Origin: JAJPXC01 sp964628905
GTDB taxonomy: Bacteria; Bacteroidota; Bacteroidia; Bacteroidales; Muribaculaceae
Direction of reading: 5' to 3'
DNA: 57,747 bases
NCBI GenBank assembly: GCA_964628905.1
Contig: CAZVNS010000010.1
Coordinates: forward strand, 1-57,747
The notes beneath the pieces are model-generated. The model saw only the letters and a program-made list of their open reading frames with translations. It made no database searches and was not told where the DNA came from. Shown here one piece after another: positions 9,628-18,800 of the stretch. Position 1 is the stretch's first letter; every line of letters begins with the position of its first letter. The translations under genes were made by a program, and so were the position numbers.

Positions 9628-9658
9628 CAAAAGTACATAAAAATGGGACACCTGCAAA
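9628..9658 (-). promoter_or_regulatory. Bacteroidetes-type promoter of the vWA/tubulin/actin-like operon
   Basis: Read on the minus strand: TTTG (9658-9655), a 19-nt spacer, then TACTTTTG (9635-9628). This fits the Bacteroidetes -33 TTTG / -7 TAnnTTTG consensus at normal spacing. Transcription would start near 9621, giving a leader of about 55 nt before the ATG at 9565. No other such promoter stands out between the five genes, supporting one transcript. Confidence 0.75.
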
Positions 9659-9689
9659 TTTCTGTGTTTGAAAATTACATGAAAATTAC

Positions 9690-9890
9690 CTAACCGAATA
9701 TCAGGGATACTCTGTAGAGAAAGAATTTGATGTCTGAGACTCCCTTTAACCGAGCACGAAAGTCCTTGATTTTGGAGTTTAGGGATTCAGCAAATGCGTT
9801 TGTAGCACGATTGTTGAAATACTTTATAACGTTGCTAAATTTGTCTTCCATCGTATCAGCCACAGTGGCAAAAGCTTCTATTAAGGGTTG
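9690..9890 (-). pseudogene. C-terminal remnant of an ISL3-type (IS204/IS1001/IS1165) transposase
   Basis: The frame ending at 9690 reads ...FSNVIKYFNNRATNAFAESLNSKIKDFRARLKG... (split here for length), the conserved 'NRxTNAxAESxNxKIKxFRAxxRG' tail of ISL3-family DDE transposases. Only about 65 recognisable residues remain; the upstream part is lost, and the reading frame beyond 9890 looks random. No intact terminal inverted repeats seen. It marks the junction between the AT-rich island and the GC-richer core sequence starting at glnN. Confidence 0.8.
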
Positions 9891-9894
9891 TGGG

Positions 9895-9926
9895 GTTGGT
9901 GGGATGGGAAAAATGTTGTAATTTTG
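9895..9926 (+). promoter_or_regulatory. Probable promoter of glutamine synthetase III
   Basis: TAATTTTG at 9919-9926 is a full match to the -7 consensus. The -33 element is weak (GTTG at 9895-9898, 20-nt spacer). It would give a leader of about 90 nt. It abuts the transposase remnant, so the original upstream region of this gene may have been replaced. Confidence 0.5.
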
Positions 9927-10021
9927 CAGGAAAATATTGTGTTTTGACCGCGAAGATTGGAAACAATTAGAGAGATCGAAAATTTCATTAACAATCACAA
10001 TCGTTAAAGCTAACGTAACAA

Positions 10022-12205
10022 ATGTCAACACTCAGATTTAAAGCTGTGGAAGAAGCCATGGGCCGCAAGGCTATGCCCGTGGCTATTCCGGCCGAGCGCC
10101 CGGAAGCCTATTATGGCAAACAAGTGTTCAACCGCCAGAAGATGTTTGAGTATCTGCCAAAGAAGACCTATGATGTGTTGGTGGATGCTATCGACAACCG
10201 CAAGTCGCTCCCCCGCGAATATGCCGACTCCGTGGCCGAGGGGATGAAGCGCTGGGCCATCGACAATGGCGCCCGCCACTACACCCACTGGTTCCAACCC
10301 CTTACCGACGGCACCGCCGAAAAGCACGACTCATTCGTGGAGCATGATGGCAAAGGAGGCGTGGTGGAGAAATTCAACGGCAAGCTGCTCGTTCAGCAGG
10401 AGCCTGACGCCTCAAGCTTCCCCAGCGGAGGTATCCGCAACACCTTCGAGGCTCGCGGTTATTCGGCGTGGGACATCTCATCGCCCGCCTTCATCATCGG
10501 TGAAACACTCTGTATACCAACCATCTTCATATCATACACCGGAGAGAGCCTTGACTATAAGACCCCTCTGCTGCGTGCACTTAACGCCGTCGACAAGGCC
10601 GGAACCCGCGTGGCGCGCTTCTTTGACCCCGAGGTGAGGCACGTCAACGCCTTCCTTGGTTGGGAGCAGGAATATTTCCTGGTGGATGAGTCGCTCTACT
10701 TCGCCCGTCCCGACCTGGCTCTGACCGGACGTACGCTTATGGGGCATGAGAGCGCCAAAAACCAGCAGCTCGAAGATCACTATTTCGGGGCTATCCCCTC
10801 GAGGGTGGAGGCTTTCATGCTCGACCTCGAAATCGAGGCCCACAAGCTGGGCATCCCGGTGAAGACACGCCACAATGAGGTGGCCCCCAACCAGTTTGAG
10901 CTCGCCCCCATCTACGAGGAGGTCAACCTCTCCAACGACCACAACCTGCTGATAATGTCGGTGATGCGCGAGGTAGGCCGTCGCCATAATTTCCGTGTGC
11001 TCCTTCACGAGAAGCCATTCGCCGGGGTCAACGGCTCAGGCAAGCACAACAACTGGAGCCTCGGCACCGACAAGGGTGTGCTGCTGTTCAGCCCCGGTAA
11101 GACACAGCGCGAAAATCTGCAATTCGTCACATTCGTTGCCAATGCTATGGCCGCCGTCTATAAACACAACGCCCTGCTCAAAGCGTCGATCATGTCGGCC
11201 ACAAACGCCCACCGCTTAGGCGCCAACGAGGCTCCCCCGGCCATCATCTCAATATTCACCGGCAAGCAGTTGGCTGAAATCCTCGACGGTATCGCCAACG
11301 GCAACGTCACCCTGGAGGTTGCCGCCAAGGAGGGAGTGAGCGTGGGCGTAAACCAGATACCTGAGATCTTGGTGGACAGCACCGACCGCAACCGCACATC
11401 GCCCTTTGCCTTCGTGGGCAACCGCTTCGAATTCCGCGCCATGGGCTCACCGGCCAACTGCGCCACATCCATGCTCGCCCTCAACGCCGCGATGGCCGAT
11501 CAGCTCAACGAGTTTGCCGACACCGTGCAGGCGCGCATCGAAGCTGGCGAGGAGCTGAATAAAGCTATCCTCTCAGAGGTGAAGAAGTTGATTGAACAGT
11601 CGCGCAACATCCACTTCGACGGCAATGGATATTCCGATGAGTGGAAGGAGGAGGCTGCCAGGCGCGGACTCGATTGCGAGACATCCGTGCCCAAAATCTT
11701 CGACGCCTACTTGAGCGACACATCCAAGGAGATGTTCCGCCGCACCGGCGTGCTCTCCGACGTGGAGCTTGAGGCCCGCAACGAGGTGAAGTGGGAGATG
11801 TACACCAAGAAGGTGCAGATCGAGGCCCGCGTGCTGGGCGACCTCGCCATCAACCATATCCTCCCCGTGGCCACACGCTACCAGTCGATGCTGCTCGACA
11901 ATGTGAAGAAGATCATGGACCTCTTCCCCGCCGACAAAGCCTCCGACATGGCGAGCGATGACATGGCCACCATCGAGAAGATCGCCGAACACATGAAGAT
12001 GATCAAGCGCGAGGTGGCCGAGATGGTGGATGCCCGCCGTGTGGCAAACCGCATCACCCAGGAGCGCAAGAAGGCCATCGCTTACCACGACACCGTGCTC
12101 CCCCACATGGATGTGATACGCTACCACATCGACAAGCTCGAGCTGATGGTCGACAACGAGATCTGGCCCCTCCCCAAATACCGCGAGCTCCTCTTCATCC
12201 GCTAA
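10022..12205 (+). CDS. glnN: Glutamine synthetase type III
   Basis: 727 aa, the usual length of the GSIII family (ATP + glutamate + ammonia to glutamine), much longer than GSI/GSII. The GSIII N-terminus is clear (RPEAYYGKQVFNRQKM), as is the catalytic core. The core includes the WEQEYFLVD strand around residue 214, RHNEVAPNQFELAPIYE near 292-308, HEKPFAGVNGSGKHNNWS near 337-354 and NRTSPFAFVGNRFEFRAMGS near 456-475, with metal- and substrate-binding Glu/His/Arg residues intact. The gene stands alone on the plus strand and is the main ammonia-assimilation enzyme in many Bacteroidales. Start ATG at 10022 follows a candidate promoter at 9919-9926. A hairpin follows the stop. Confidence 0.97.
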   Translation: MSTLRFKAVEEAMGRKAMPVAIPAERPEAYYGKQVFNRQKMFEYLPKKTYDVLVDAIDNRKSLPREYADSVAEGMKRWAIDNGARHYTHWFQPLTDGTAEKHDSFVEHDGKGGVVEKFNGKLLVQQEPDASSFPSGGIRNTFEARGYSAWDISSPAFIIGETLCIPTIFISYTGESLDYKTPLLRALNAVDKAGTRVARFFDPEVRHVNAFLGWEQEYFLVDESLYFARPDLALTGRTLMGHESAKNQQLEDHYFGAIPSRVEAFMLDLEIEAHKLGIPVKTRHNEVAPNQFELAPIYEEVNLSNDHNLLIMSVMREVGRRHNFRVLLHEKPFAGVNGSGKHNNWSLGTDKGVLLFSPGKTQRENLQFVTFVANAMAAVYKHNALLKASIMSATNAHRLGANEAPPAIISIFTGKQLAEILDGIANGNVTLEVAAKEGVSVGVNQIPEILVDSTDRNRTSPFAFVGNRFEFRAMGSPANCATSMLALNAAMADQLNEFADTVQARIEAGEELNKAILSEVKKLIEQSRNIHFDGNGYSDEWKEEAARRGLDCETSVPKIFDAYLSDTSKEMFRRTGVLSDVELEARNEVKWEMYTKKVQIEARVLGDLAINHILPVATRYQSMLLDNVKKIMDLFPADKASDMASDDMATIEKIAEHMKMIKREVAEMVDARRVANRITQERKKAIAYHDTVLPHMDVIRYHIDKLELMVDNEIWPLPKYRELLFIR

Positions 12206-12226
12206 CCAACACCCCTACTATACACA

Positions 12227-12257
12227 GGGCCTCCAATCCGTTGCCGGGTGGAGGCTC
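12227..12257 (+). terminator. Hairpin after glnN
   Basis: GCCTCCA (12229-12235) pairs with TGGAGGC (12249-12255), extendable by two pairs outward, with a 13-nt loop. It lies 22 nt after the glnN stop. No strong T-run follows, so it is a probable but not certain terminator. Confidence 0.5.
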
Positions 12258-12278
12258 TGCTTGTATGTGGGTGCGCCA

Positions 12279-12306
12279 CTGTGCTCGGCGGTTTCGCCGC
12301 CGAGAG
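12279..12306. repeat. Dispersed GC-rich palindrome, copy 1
   Basis: A 28-bp block with an 8-bp perfect stem CTCGGCGG (12284-12291) / CCGCCGAG (12297-12304) and loop TTTCG. Nearly the same 28-bp block recurs at 52866-52893 (two differences), and a related inverted copy lies at 41270-41292. It sits between the convergent glnN and the 657-residue secreted protein gene, where it may also act as a two-way terminator. Confidence 0.7.
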
Positions 12307-12326
12307 TTATAAGGGAGCTGTGTTGA

Positions 12327-14300
12327 TTAGCGGATCACGGTCTTGGTGACGGTGCTGCCCTGACGACGGATCACGAGCTGTCCGGCGGCGGGGTTCTGGA
12401 TGCGCTGGCCCTGGAGGTTGTAGTACTCTACGGGTGCGTTTTGGTCGTCAAGCTCTACGGCTACGTTGCCGATGCCGGTCGAGGGTGAGTTAACTGAACC
12501 GAACACTTTGAAGTCCTGGAGCTTGATGTTCCACTGGGGGTTGGCGGCTTCGGTAGTGCGGAGGGCCACATAGCGGTGTGAGGCGGTAGGCTCCTGGAAG
12601 AAGTAGTGCTCGCGGGCGTTGGTTTCTTCGTTCTCCCACACTTTGTCCTCGAGGGCCATATCCTGGGCTGCGATGCCGCCGCTGATTTCGGCGGGTGCGG
12701 TGTTCGACAGGGTTACGGTGAATTTTGAAGCGTTGGCGCCTTCGAAGTATACCTCAACACCCTCGATGTAGTAGCCATCTTCCTTCTCGAGGTCGAGGAT
12801 GAGATAGTGGGCGTGGGTGGCGGGGTCGTTCTCGTCGCAGTTCCACTCGATGTATGAGTCGCGGTCGCCTGAGGTGACATCGTTGACTGAGCCGGCTATT
12901 ACGTTCTCAGTGTCGGTGTAGCCTGTGAGGCCGGCGGCGAGGTCGGTAGCTTCCTTGCAACCCATCACGGCGATTTCGGTTGAGCTGGTCATGTCGCCGC
13001 AGGTGGCGGTGATGGTGCGTGTACCCTTTTCGTGGAGAGGGTTCAAGGTGTTGTCCTCAAATTCGTCGTATTTGTTGGTTGAGGTGTATGTAATCTGGCC
13101 ACCGTCGGCGTAGTAGCCCTGAGCGTCCTTGAAGTAAGAGTAGAGTGCTACGGGTTTCTCGATTACGGTGGTGTTGGAGGCTGCTGAGAGGTTCAGCTCG
13201 GTAGCTTCGCCGACTACGGGCATCTCGTTCTCCTGACCCCACTGGGTGTAAGATGAGCGGATGTCGATGACGCCGCCGTCATAGGCGATGTAGTGAGAGA
13301 TGGCCACGTTGGCGTCGAGCTCCTTGCCGGTGAATGTGTACTCATAGCGGCCGGTCTCGGCGTTAAGGGCGAGGGTTACGAAGTTGCCGGGGGCGTTGTC
13401 CGACCAGATTTGGGGCACCAAGCCTACGACGTTGATGTCGCCAAGGTCGATAGAGTAAACGGCGGTCTGGTCGCCATCGTTGTAAACCACGCTCCAGGGG
13501 AGGTTGACGCGGATTGAGCGGCGGTCGGCCTCAGTCTCACCAGCGAGGAAGGCGTTCTTGAACTCTACGGGGAGGAGATCGTCGTAGACGTAGTCGCGGG
13601 CTGTAGATGATTTGGTCTTGAAGGTGACGGTGACGTGGTCGCTCTCCAGCTCGCCTGCTACGGCGTAAACCTCGCAGGTGTAGTCGGTCTTCTCAGCAAG
13701 GCCGGTCAGCTCGATGGGTGAGGCTGTGGCGGCTACTGCTGCGGCGTCGCCGAGCTTATAGTAGACGGTGTAGTCCGTCGTGGCCTCAGGGGTCTCTACG
13801 GTGTAGACGATCTTGGCAGAGTTGGTGGTCACGTCCTCAGCTGCTGCGGTGAGCTTGAGGGTGGCTGCGGAAGCTTCGCTCTCCATGCCCCACTCGGTGT
13901 AGGGGGTGAGCTGCTGGACCAGGCCGCCGGCATAGGCGATGTAGTGAGAGATTGCCACTGCTCCACCGAGCTCTTTGTCGTTGAATGTGCACTCGTAGCG
14001 GCCGGTATCGGCATTTTTTGTGAGGTTTGTGTAGGTGCCGTCGGCACAGACCTGGGGCACCATGCCTACGACGTTGTAGTCGCTAAGGTCGATGGAGTAG
14101 ACACCGGTTTTGGTCTCGTCGTTGTAGACTACGCTCCAGGGGATGCTGGCGGGGATGTCGCGGGCTTTGTCCGCTGACTCACCGACAAGGTAGGCGCTTT
14201 TGAATGTGGTGTCGAACACGTCGGAGTAGACGTATTCGCGTGCAGATGCCGTGAATGCCGTAACGATGGCGGCAGCTGCGATCCATTGCTTGATTCTCAT
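12327..14300 (-). CDS. Secreted modular protein with duplicated N-terminal domain, discoidin-like domain and T9SS-like tail
   Basis: 657 aa. Signal peptide at 1-20 (cleavage after ASA). Residues 21-140 and 234-355 are two copies of one beta-rich domain (REYVYSD...WSVVYND...VYSIDL...AISHYIAY...YT.WG). Between them, 145-232 is fibronectin-III-like (AKIVYTVE...LTGLAEKTDYTCEVYAV). Residues 360-446 are Ig/Big-like, and about 447-602 resemble an F5/8 type C (discoidin) carbohydrate-binding domain (SYIEWNC...YLILDLEK). The end, 620-657, has the form YYNLQGQRI..P..GQLVIRR...TKTVIR, like a T9SS C-terminal sorting domain. No catalytic motif recognised; probably a surface glycan-binding protein. It is the last gene of the minus-strand glucan cluster, 12 nt after the GH128 gene. 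Confidence 0.88.
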   Translation of the reverse strand: MRIKQWIAAAAIVTAFTASAREYVYSDVFDTTFKSAYLVGESADKARDIPASIPWSVVYNDETKTGVYSIDLSDYNVVGMVPQVCADGTYTNLTKNADTGRYECTFNDKELGGAVAISHYIAYAGGLVQQLTPYTEWGMESEASAATLKLTAAAEDVTTNSAKIVYTVETPEATTDYTVYYKLGDAAAVAATASPIELTGLAEKTDYTCEVYAVAGELESDHVTVTFKTKSSTARDYVYDDLLPVEFKNAFLAGETEADRRSIRVNLPWSVVYNDGDQTAVYSIDLGDINVVGLVPQIWSDNAPGNFVTLALNAETGRYEYTFTGKELDANVAISHYIAYDGGVIDIRSSYTQWGQENEMPVVGEATELNLSAASNTTVIEKPVALYSYFKDAQGYYADGGQITYTSTNKYDEFEDNTLNPLHEKGTRTITATCGDMTSSTEIAVMGCKEATDLAAGLTGYTDTENVIAGSVNDVTSGDRDSYIEWNCDENDPATHAHYLILDLEKEDGYYIEGVEVYFEGANASKFTVTLSNTAPAEISGGIAAQDMALEDKVWENEETNAREHYFFQEPTASHRYVALRTTEAANPQWNIKLQDFKVFGSVNSPSTGIGNVAVELDDQNAPVEYYNLQGQRIQNPAAGQLVIRRQGSTVTKTVIR

Positions 14301-14312
14301 AGAATTTCTGTA

Positions 14313-15800
14313 TTAATAAGTGGTTGGTTGATTGATTTTGAGGGTAGTGCCGTCGGAGTAGCGTACGATTTTCACTCCGGGGGTGTTGGGGTCGGTCAGA
14401 GGAATACCGGCAAGGGAGTATACAACCTCAGGCTGCTTGGAGTCGGCGGCGATTGCGGCCACGCCATCGATGCCGTCAAGCTCCAGGGAGTTGACCAGCA
14501 GGGGGGCGGCACCGCTGTTGTAGAGCATCAGCGAGTGGCGTCCGGCCTTGAGCTGTAGGGTGATGTCGGTGTCGGCCCAAGCTCCCGTGGCGGGGATTTG
14601 AGTGGCCGAGGTGGCTTTGACGTCGATGTAGGGGGTCACTGCGGTGGCCTGCTCGGCCTTGACGCGGAGCTGCATGGTGTAGTCGCCATCGGCGGGCGCC
14701 TCAAACTGGTAGGTGGGGTAGCCACCGGCGGGTATCTCGATCTGCAGGGGCATCGACGATGCGGCGTCAGTGTTGGGGCGCACCTTGATTTGGCGGTCAT
14801 CGGTGGTGGCGTCGATGTAGGCCGAAGCGTCGAACGTCTCGCCGGGACGGTAGTAGCGCTCAGTGTCGAAGTCGCTCATATACACATACACTTTGCCGAT
14901 ATCTGACAAGCCGGAGTTGGCGGTATTGCTTGTGAAGAGGCTCATGTAGGGGTAGGAGGCGTAGCCGCCGTCGGTGTTGGCCATAAACCATGCGTAGCCC
15001 TCGACGAGGTCGCTCCGTTCGAGCATCTGCAGCTTTTGGGTCATCTGGTCAATCTGGAAGTCGGGGCCGGTGATCGAGCCGTCGTTCTCCCACGAACAGA
15101 ATTCGGTGAGCATCATGCGGGGGAAGTGGCCGTTCCGCTCCTTATAGCCGTTGAGGTAGGCCACGAGGTTGGGATAGCGGCCATAACAATCCTTGCCAGG
15201 GTTGAACAGGTCGGAGTAGAAGTACTCCGTGGCGAGCCAGGTGTTGGCGCTGTACCAGTTCATATAGCAGTGCATCGCCAGGCAGTCGACGCGAGCCTCG
15301 GGGTAGAGGCGGAAGAATTCGTCGTACCACTCATAGGGGTTCCATACCCTCCCTCCGACGTCCGAGGCCGAGAAGTTGAGGGCCGGAGCCACAAGCATGA
15401 GGTCGAATTCCGCGGCTAATTCTTCGAGCTGAGGCCATGCTATGACGGCATCGGCCGGAGTCATGCATGCCTGGTCGGCGAAGTTGGGCTCGTTGAAGCC
15501 CAAGAGATACCGGCTTTCGGGGTGAGCTGCGTACCAGGCGTAGAGTCGCTGGAGGTTGAAGCTGCCGTTCCACGCCATGGGGGCAAATGTCAGCTCGGAG
15601 TCGTAGACGTCGGTGGTGGCGGCGTCAGGCCCCCAATTGTACACCCAGCTCACGCCGGGGCGCAGCAGCTCGGCATGGTGGGCATTGAGCGCCACTCGGT
15701 GCTCATCCCAGCCGATGCCGCGCTTTGCGCTCTTGGCCTGGAGCAGGCCAAGAGCGCAAACGCCGAGAGTTATCAACAGCACTATACGTCGGCTTAACAT
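14313..15800 (-). CDS. GH128-type endo-beta-1,3-glucanase with CBM-like module
   Basis: 495 aa, signal peptide at 1-22. The catalytic barrel (about 25-300) carries LLGFNEPN (99-106; Glu104 predicted acid/base) and MLTEFCSWE (230-238; Glu233 predicted nucleophile), the signature pair of the 'glycosyl hydrolase catalytic core' / GH128 family, whose known members cut beta-1,3-glucans. Residues about 318-445 form a beta-sandwich resembling CBM6-like modules (PTYQFEAPADGDYTMQLRVKA...LQLKAGRHSLMLYNSG). The tail VVYSLAGIPLTDP...VKIVRYSDG (459-482) is a variant T9SS-like ending. It lies 13 nt after the GH16 gene and is very likely co-transcribed with it; both enzymes point to the same substrate class. 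Substrate specificity within GH128 cannot be read from sequence. Confidence 0.9.
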   Translation of the reverse strand: MLSRRIVLLITLGVCALGLLQAKSAKRGIGWDEHRVALNAHHAELLRPGVSWVYNWGPDAATTDVYDSELTFAPMAWNGSFNLQRLYAWYAAHPESRYLLGFNEPNFADQACMTPADAVIAWPQLEELAAEFDLMLVAPALNFSASDVGGRVWNPYEWYDEFFRLYPEARVDCLAMHCYMNWYSANTWLATEYFYSDLFNPGKDCYGRYPNLVAYLNGYKERNGHFPRMMLTEFCSWENDGSITGPDFQIDQMTQKLQMLERSDLVEGYAWFMANTDGGYASYPYMSLFTSNTANSGLSDIGKVYVYMSDFDTERYYRPGETFDASAYIDATTDDRQIKVRPNTDAASSMPLQIEIPAGGYPTYQFEAPADGDYTMQLRVKAEQATAVTPYIDVKATSATQIPATGAWADTDITLQLKAGRHSLMLYNSGAAPLLVNSLELDGIDGVAAIAADSKQPEVVYSLAGIPLTDPNTPGVKIVRYSDGTTLKINQPTTY

Positions 15801-15813
15801 GTCAAAATGGGGT

Positions 15814-18800
15814 CTAACGAACTACCACCTTGCTCACTGAGTTGCCGCGGCGCACTATGTAGAGGCCGGGGGCATCCATCGAGCGCAGACGCATGCCCTG
15901 AAGGTTGTAGATTTCGACGGGAGCGTCGGCAGCGTCAGCCTCGATAGCTGCTGCTGAGTCGCTACCCTTGTCGCGCCATAGGAAGATGTTGTCGAGGTGG
16001 AGCTCCTTGCCGAAGTCGCCTCCCGACATAAACCAGAAGTAGTTGTCGGTGTAGGCGTACTTGCCGCCGTTGGATGAGGGGAAGATTTCGGCGCAGAGGT
16101 TTTCGAGCTCGCTCACGGGGATGTCGAATGAGTACCACTCACCGTCGCGGCGGTAGTTGCCCAGCACGGGCACTCCGGCGGCAAAGGCTGTGGGGCCGAT
16201 GGTGAACTTGGCCTGGCCGAGGGCTATCTGGTGGGCGCAGTCATCCTTGCCGCGCATGGCGAAGTGCAGATGCCAGTTGCCATCGTCGAGCACTGAGAAG
16301 TCCTGTCCATGGTCGTTGATAAATCCGGCACCGGTCCAGCCGCCGTTGGTGATGAAATAGATCCAACCCTCGTCGCCGCCGAATGAGTCGGACACTCCGT
16401 CGGGAATTGTCCCGGCGGTGTAGGTGTTGCCGTCGCCCCAGTTGTAGAACTGGCAGAAGCCCACCCCGGGGCGCAGGTCGTGGAGTATATTCTCCTCACC
16501 GTCGACCTTCATGCGCTCGGTCACTGAGCCGTTGGACGAGATTGAGATGAACTCCTTGCCGGAGAAGTCGAAGTAGGTCTGGCCGTTGGCGTCGAGGCTC
16601 TTGGTGGTGTATTCGCCCAACTCGTCGACCACGGGGGCCTCTGTAGTGCGGTAGAAGAACACGTTGTCGAGGGCGAAGTAGGAGTTGTTGTAGAACGCCT
16701 GATCGGTGTAGATGCAGAGCGCATAGTCGGTGTAGGCTGTGAGTCCGCCGTTGGCGGGGGCGTTGCTCCACAGCTGGCCATATTTGCGCAGTTCGGCCAC
16801 AGGCACGTCGAATGAGTACCACTCACCGTCGCGGTTGAAGTCGGCGAAGAGGGCCTTGGTGGAGTATTTGCCTAACACCAAGGTGGCATCATCGTCGGTC
16901 GAGCCGAAGCGTATCATCACCGGGATGTGGCTGACGGCGGCGTCGGAGCGCACCGAGAAGTGCACATACCACTCATCGTCGATCATCGACAGATCCTTGG
17001 GCGCGGGGTCCACTCCCTGGCCGGCGATAGAGGCCCAGCCTGAGCCGTTCCAGGTGATGCCGTCGGTCTCGGAGCTGTACGAGGGGAAGCCGCCGTAGGG
17101 CACGCGGCCCATCGAGTTGGGGGTGTCGAGCACGGTCTGCACCTTCATTGTCAGGGGTGAGCCCCAGATGAAGAAGTTGTTGCGGCCACCCTGCTCTGAG
17201 TTGTCCCACTCCTGCTTTACGAGCGATGTCTCGCCGTAGGTGCCTCCGGCAGTGAGGCTCTCCCAGGTGTCGCCTGAGAGGAAGAGGGGCACAACGTCGG
17301 TGACGTTGGCGAACGAGAACACGGCGTTGCCCTGCTCGTCAAGGCTCTTGTAGCCGTATTTGCCGAGCTTTGACTGAGTGTCGGTGAAGGTGGGGACCTC
17401 CTTCTTCGACGATTTGTAGAAGAAGATGTTGTCGAAGCAGAGTTCGGCGTCGGTCACGCCTCCCGAGGCGAATGTGAAGATGTTGTCGTCGTAGTTGGCC
17501 TTCATGCCTATTGCCGGGGCGTAGAATTGCTCCAGAGCGGCCACCGGTATGTCGAAGTAGTACCACTCGCCGTCGCGGCGGAAGTCGCCGATTGAGGCTG
17601 TCTTGCCATCGGAGTTGCCGACGATGAATTTAGCTTTGCCTACCGACACGTTGTGCGATGTGTGAAGCTCGGCGTCGGTGGCGCGCATGGCGAAGTGGAG
17701 CCAGTAGGTGTTGTCGACCATCGACAGATCCTCGGCTGTGATGTTGAAGCCAAGACCTGACCAACCCGCGGAGGCTACGGTAAACTTATTGTAACCCTCC
17801 TCCCAGCCGAAGGAGTTGACCTCGCCTGAGCGGTTGACGGCCACGTAGGTATTATCCCAGATCCAGAGGTTGCGGTTGACGTCGTTGACGTTGTAGTCAA
17901 CCACGTTGGCGCCCACTGAGTAGAGGTTGCCGCGCACGCCGTCGCTGGTGCTGATGAGCACTGCGTCGGTGATGCCGTCGAAGTCGAATGTCGACACGCC
18001 GTTTTCGTCGAGGGCCTTGGTGGCGAAGCTCGACAGCTCGGTCTTGGTGTCGGGGGTCACGGGGTTGTCAGGCTCGGCCGCGATGTTGGTAACGGTGTTG
18101 CCCTCACTATCTATATATGTGTACTGGGCGTTGGTGTCGTCGTCGCGCTGGTAGACGCGTACCCAGTCGACGTACATCCGGGCCTCGTCGCCCGCGTTGG
18201 GGAGGGCGGTGATGAGCGCCGGATCGTAGATGTTGGGGAAGGTGCCTCCGACAGCGAGGTTAAACAGGAAGAAGAAAGGCTTCTGGAAGTATTTACCTAC
18301 GGCCAGTTCCTCGTCGTTGTAGGTCACGTCGCAGGTGAAGTAGCGAGCGCGGCGCTTGGCGGCGTTGGTGTAACCCTCGAGGTCGTAGTACATATACATA
18401 TTGGTGTCGTCCCACTCCAGGGTGATGATGTGGTACTCATCGTTGGTGATGGGATTGTCGGCGGGGGCGGTGTAGTCCTGCGAGTACTGCTGATGTCCCT
18501 CGGCGGTGGCGTTGGGACCGTAGTGAAGTGTGCCAGCGAAGTAGCGGTCCTGTGTGCCGGCGTTGATGCCGTTGAGGTGACCCAGCTCCACGATGTCAAT
18601 CTCGCCGCAGCGGGGCCAGCCGTAGAGGTTCATGTCGTTGCCCATCATCCAATAGGCGGGCCACAGGCCGTCGGTGGTGCGGGGGAATTTGATGCGTGCC
18701 TGGATCATGCCGTGCTTGAAGGCGGCACTGTTTTGCGAAGATACGCGCCCCGAGGTGAACGACTTGCCGCCGAAGCTCTCGCGGCGGGCGGTGAGTATCA

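Noticed and set aside
10025..12127. Long open frames opposite and within glnN and other GC-rich genes
   Set aside because: Composition (runs of Arg/His/Pro/Val) and overlap with well-recognised genes mark them as shadows.
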